14,805 bases of DNA from UBA7236 sp964638865 (GTDB taxonomy: Bacteria > Bacteroidota > Bacteroidia > Chitinophagales > BACL12), in contig CAZXBG010000106.1 of NCBI GenBank assembly GCA_964638865.1, positions 1 through 14,805 on the forward strand, read 5' to 3'. This document shows positions 14,651-14,805 of the stretch, one piece after another. Made by a program: the position numbers and the translations under genes. The notes beneath the pieces are model-generated. The model was not told the origin of the DNA. It did no database searches and saw nothing but the letters and a program-made list of their open reading frames with translations. The stretch's first letter is position 1. The number at the start of each line of letters is the position of its first letter.

Positions 14651-14763
14651 TCGCAGTGGTATGTGCTGTGGGCAGTGGGCAGTTTGTCAAATTGGAGCTA
14701 TTCCCTCTGTAGTAAGCTCCTTAAATCACTTAAAAAAGTCGCAGTCACAAGTGCAATCGCAGT
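14651..14763. repeat. Degenerate short-motif repeats (TCGCAGT, GTGGGCA)
   Basis: TCGCAGT occurs at 14651-14657, 14739-14745 and 14757-14763. GTGGGCA is repeated in tandem at 14668-14681 and followed by GT. Spacing is irregular, so this is not a CRISPR or an iteron array; simple-sequence expansion of intergenic DNA is more likely. Confidence 0.5.
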
Positions 14764-14789
14764 TTTTGAAAAATGTTCGATTTGTAGAG

Positions 14790-14805
14790 ACGCAATGCAT
14801 TGCGT
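14790..14805. repeat. Perfect palindrome cut by the window edge
   Basis: ACGCAATGCATTGCGT is a perfect 16-base palindrome. It is preceded by TGTAGAG, and if the symmetry continues the next bases outside the window would be CTCTACA. From memory, GTAGAGACGCAATGCATTGCGTCTCTAC-like elements, written here only as the visible half plus its expected arm, are dispersed in many Bacteroidota and cyanobacterial genomes. That makes this a likely small non-coding palindromic repeat. Confidence 0.6.

Larger units (their letters stand above)
14497..14805. other. Upstream region of superoxide dismutase, rich in short repeats
   Basis: About 309 bases carry no credible gene; a 65-codon minus-strand frame at 14493-14690 overlaps the SOD start and looks spurious. 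Visible elements are a -7-like octamer at 14552-14559, the tandem 7-mer GTGGGCA twice (14668-14683), the inverted pair GGAGCT/AGCTCC (14694-14699 and 14715-14720), three copies of TCGCAGT (14651, 14739, 14757) and a terminal palindrome at 14790-14805. This is typical repeat-type intergenic DNA and may hold more beyond the window. Confidence 0.55.

Noticed and set aside
14493..14690. Minus-strand open frame of 65 codons upstream of superoxide dismutase
   Set aside because: It overlaps the SOD start and its promoter-like element; its composition reflects intergenic repeats.
14651..14763. CRISPR or iteron array
   Set aside because: The repeated units are only 7 bases long, irregularly spaced and few.

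Overview
The window looks like the chromosome of an AT-rich Bacteroidota bacterium, probably a draft or metagenome assembly. Four things support this: a DUF4270 lipoprotein gene beside glmS, promoter elements of the Bacteroidota type (TAnnTTTG at -7), few Shine-Dalgarno sites, and the order panC-panD-flippase / GT5-like protein-DUF4270-glmS, which I recall as a recurring Bacteroidota neighbourhood. A run of exactly 100 N (3090-3189) is a scaffold gap that removes the 3' part of panC.

Left block (1-3635, minus strand): panC (cut by the gap), panD, a YbhN/UPF0104-type flippase-like membrane protein, an RfaE2-type heptose-1-phosphate adenylyltransferase and a short-chain type acyl-CoA dehydrogenase are closely packed. 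panC and panD make pantothenate precursors for CoA, and the dehydrogenase uses acyl-CoA.

Central block (3806-7839, plus strand): a half-length glycogen-synthase-like GT5 protein, a DUF4270 lipoprotein and GlmS form a tight operon. Its -7 promoter element lies in the 170-bp divergent region shared with panC.

Accessory block (about 7840-10420): this is the unusual part. Directly after glmS is a stretch without genes, then a well-placed promoter with an inverted repeat, then a secreted SGNH-hydrolase-like lipoprotein. Next comes a second, diverged and frameshifted copy of the last 52 codons of glmS, including its 3' flank. After that is an exported protein of unknown family broken by one in-frame TGA. 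The two glmS 3' ends bracket about 1.65 kb of cargo as imperfect direct repeats. This looks like an old insertion or recombination event at the 3' end of glmS.

Right block (10494-14496, minus strand, convergent with the above): an exported two-lobed retropepsin-like aspartic protease overlaps by ATGA with an exported protein made of four tandem AMPK-beta/CBM48-like modules. Upstream of these are a dimethylarginine dimethylaminohydrolase and an Mn-type superoxide dismutase, separated by a clear intrinsic terminator. The window ends in a repeat-rich intergenic region that closes on half of a large GACGCAATGCATTGCGTC-type palindrome.

The most notable items are the duplicated glmS 3' end with its cargo, and the coupled protease/CBM48 pair. 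I found no CRISPR array, transposase, integrase, tRNA or rRNA.
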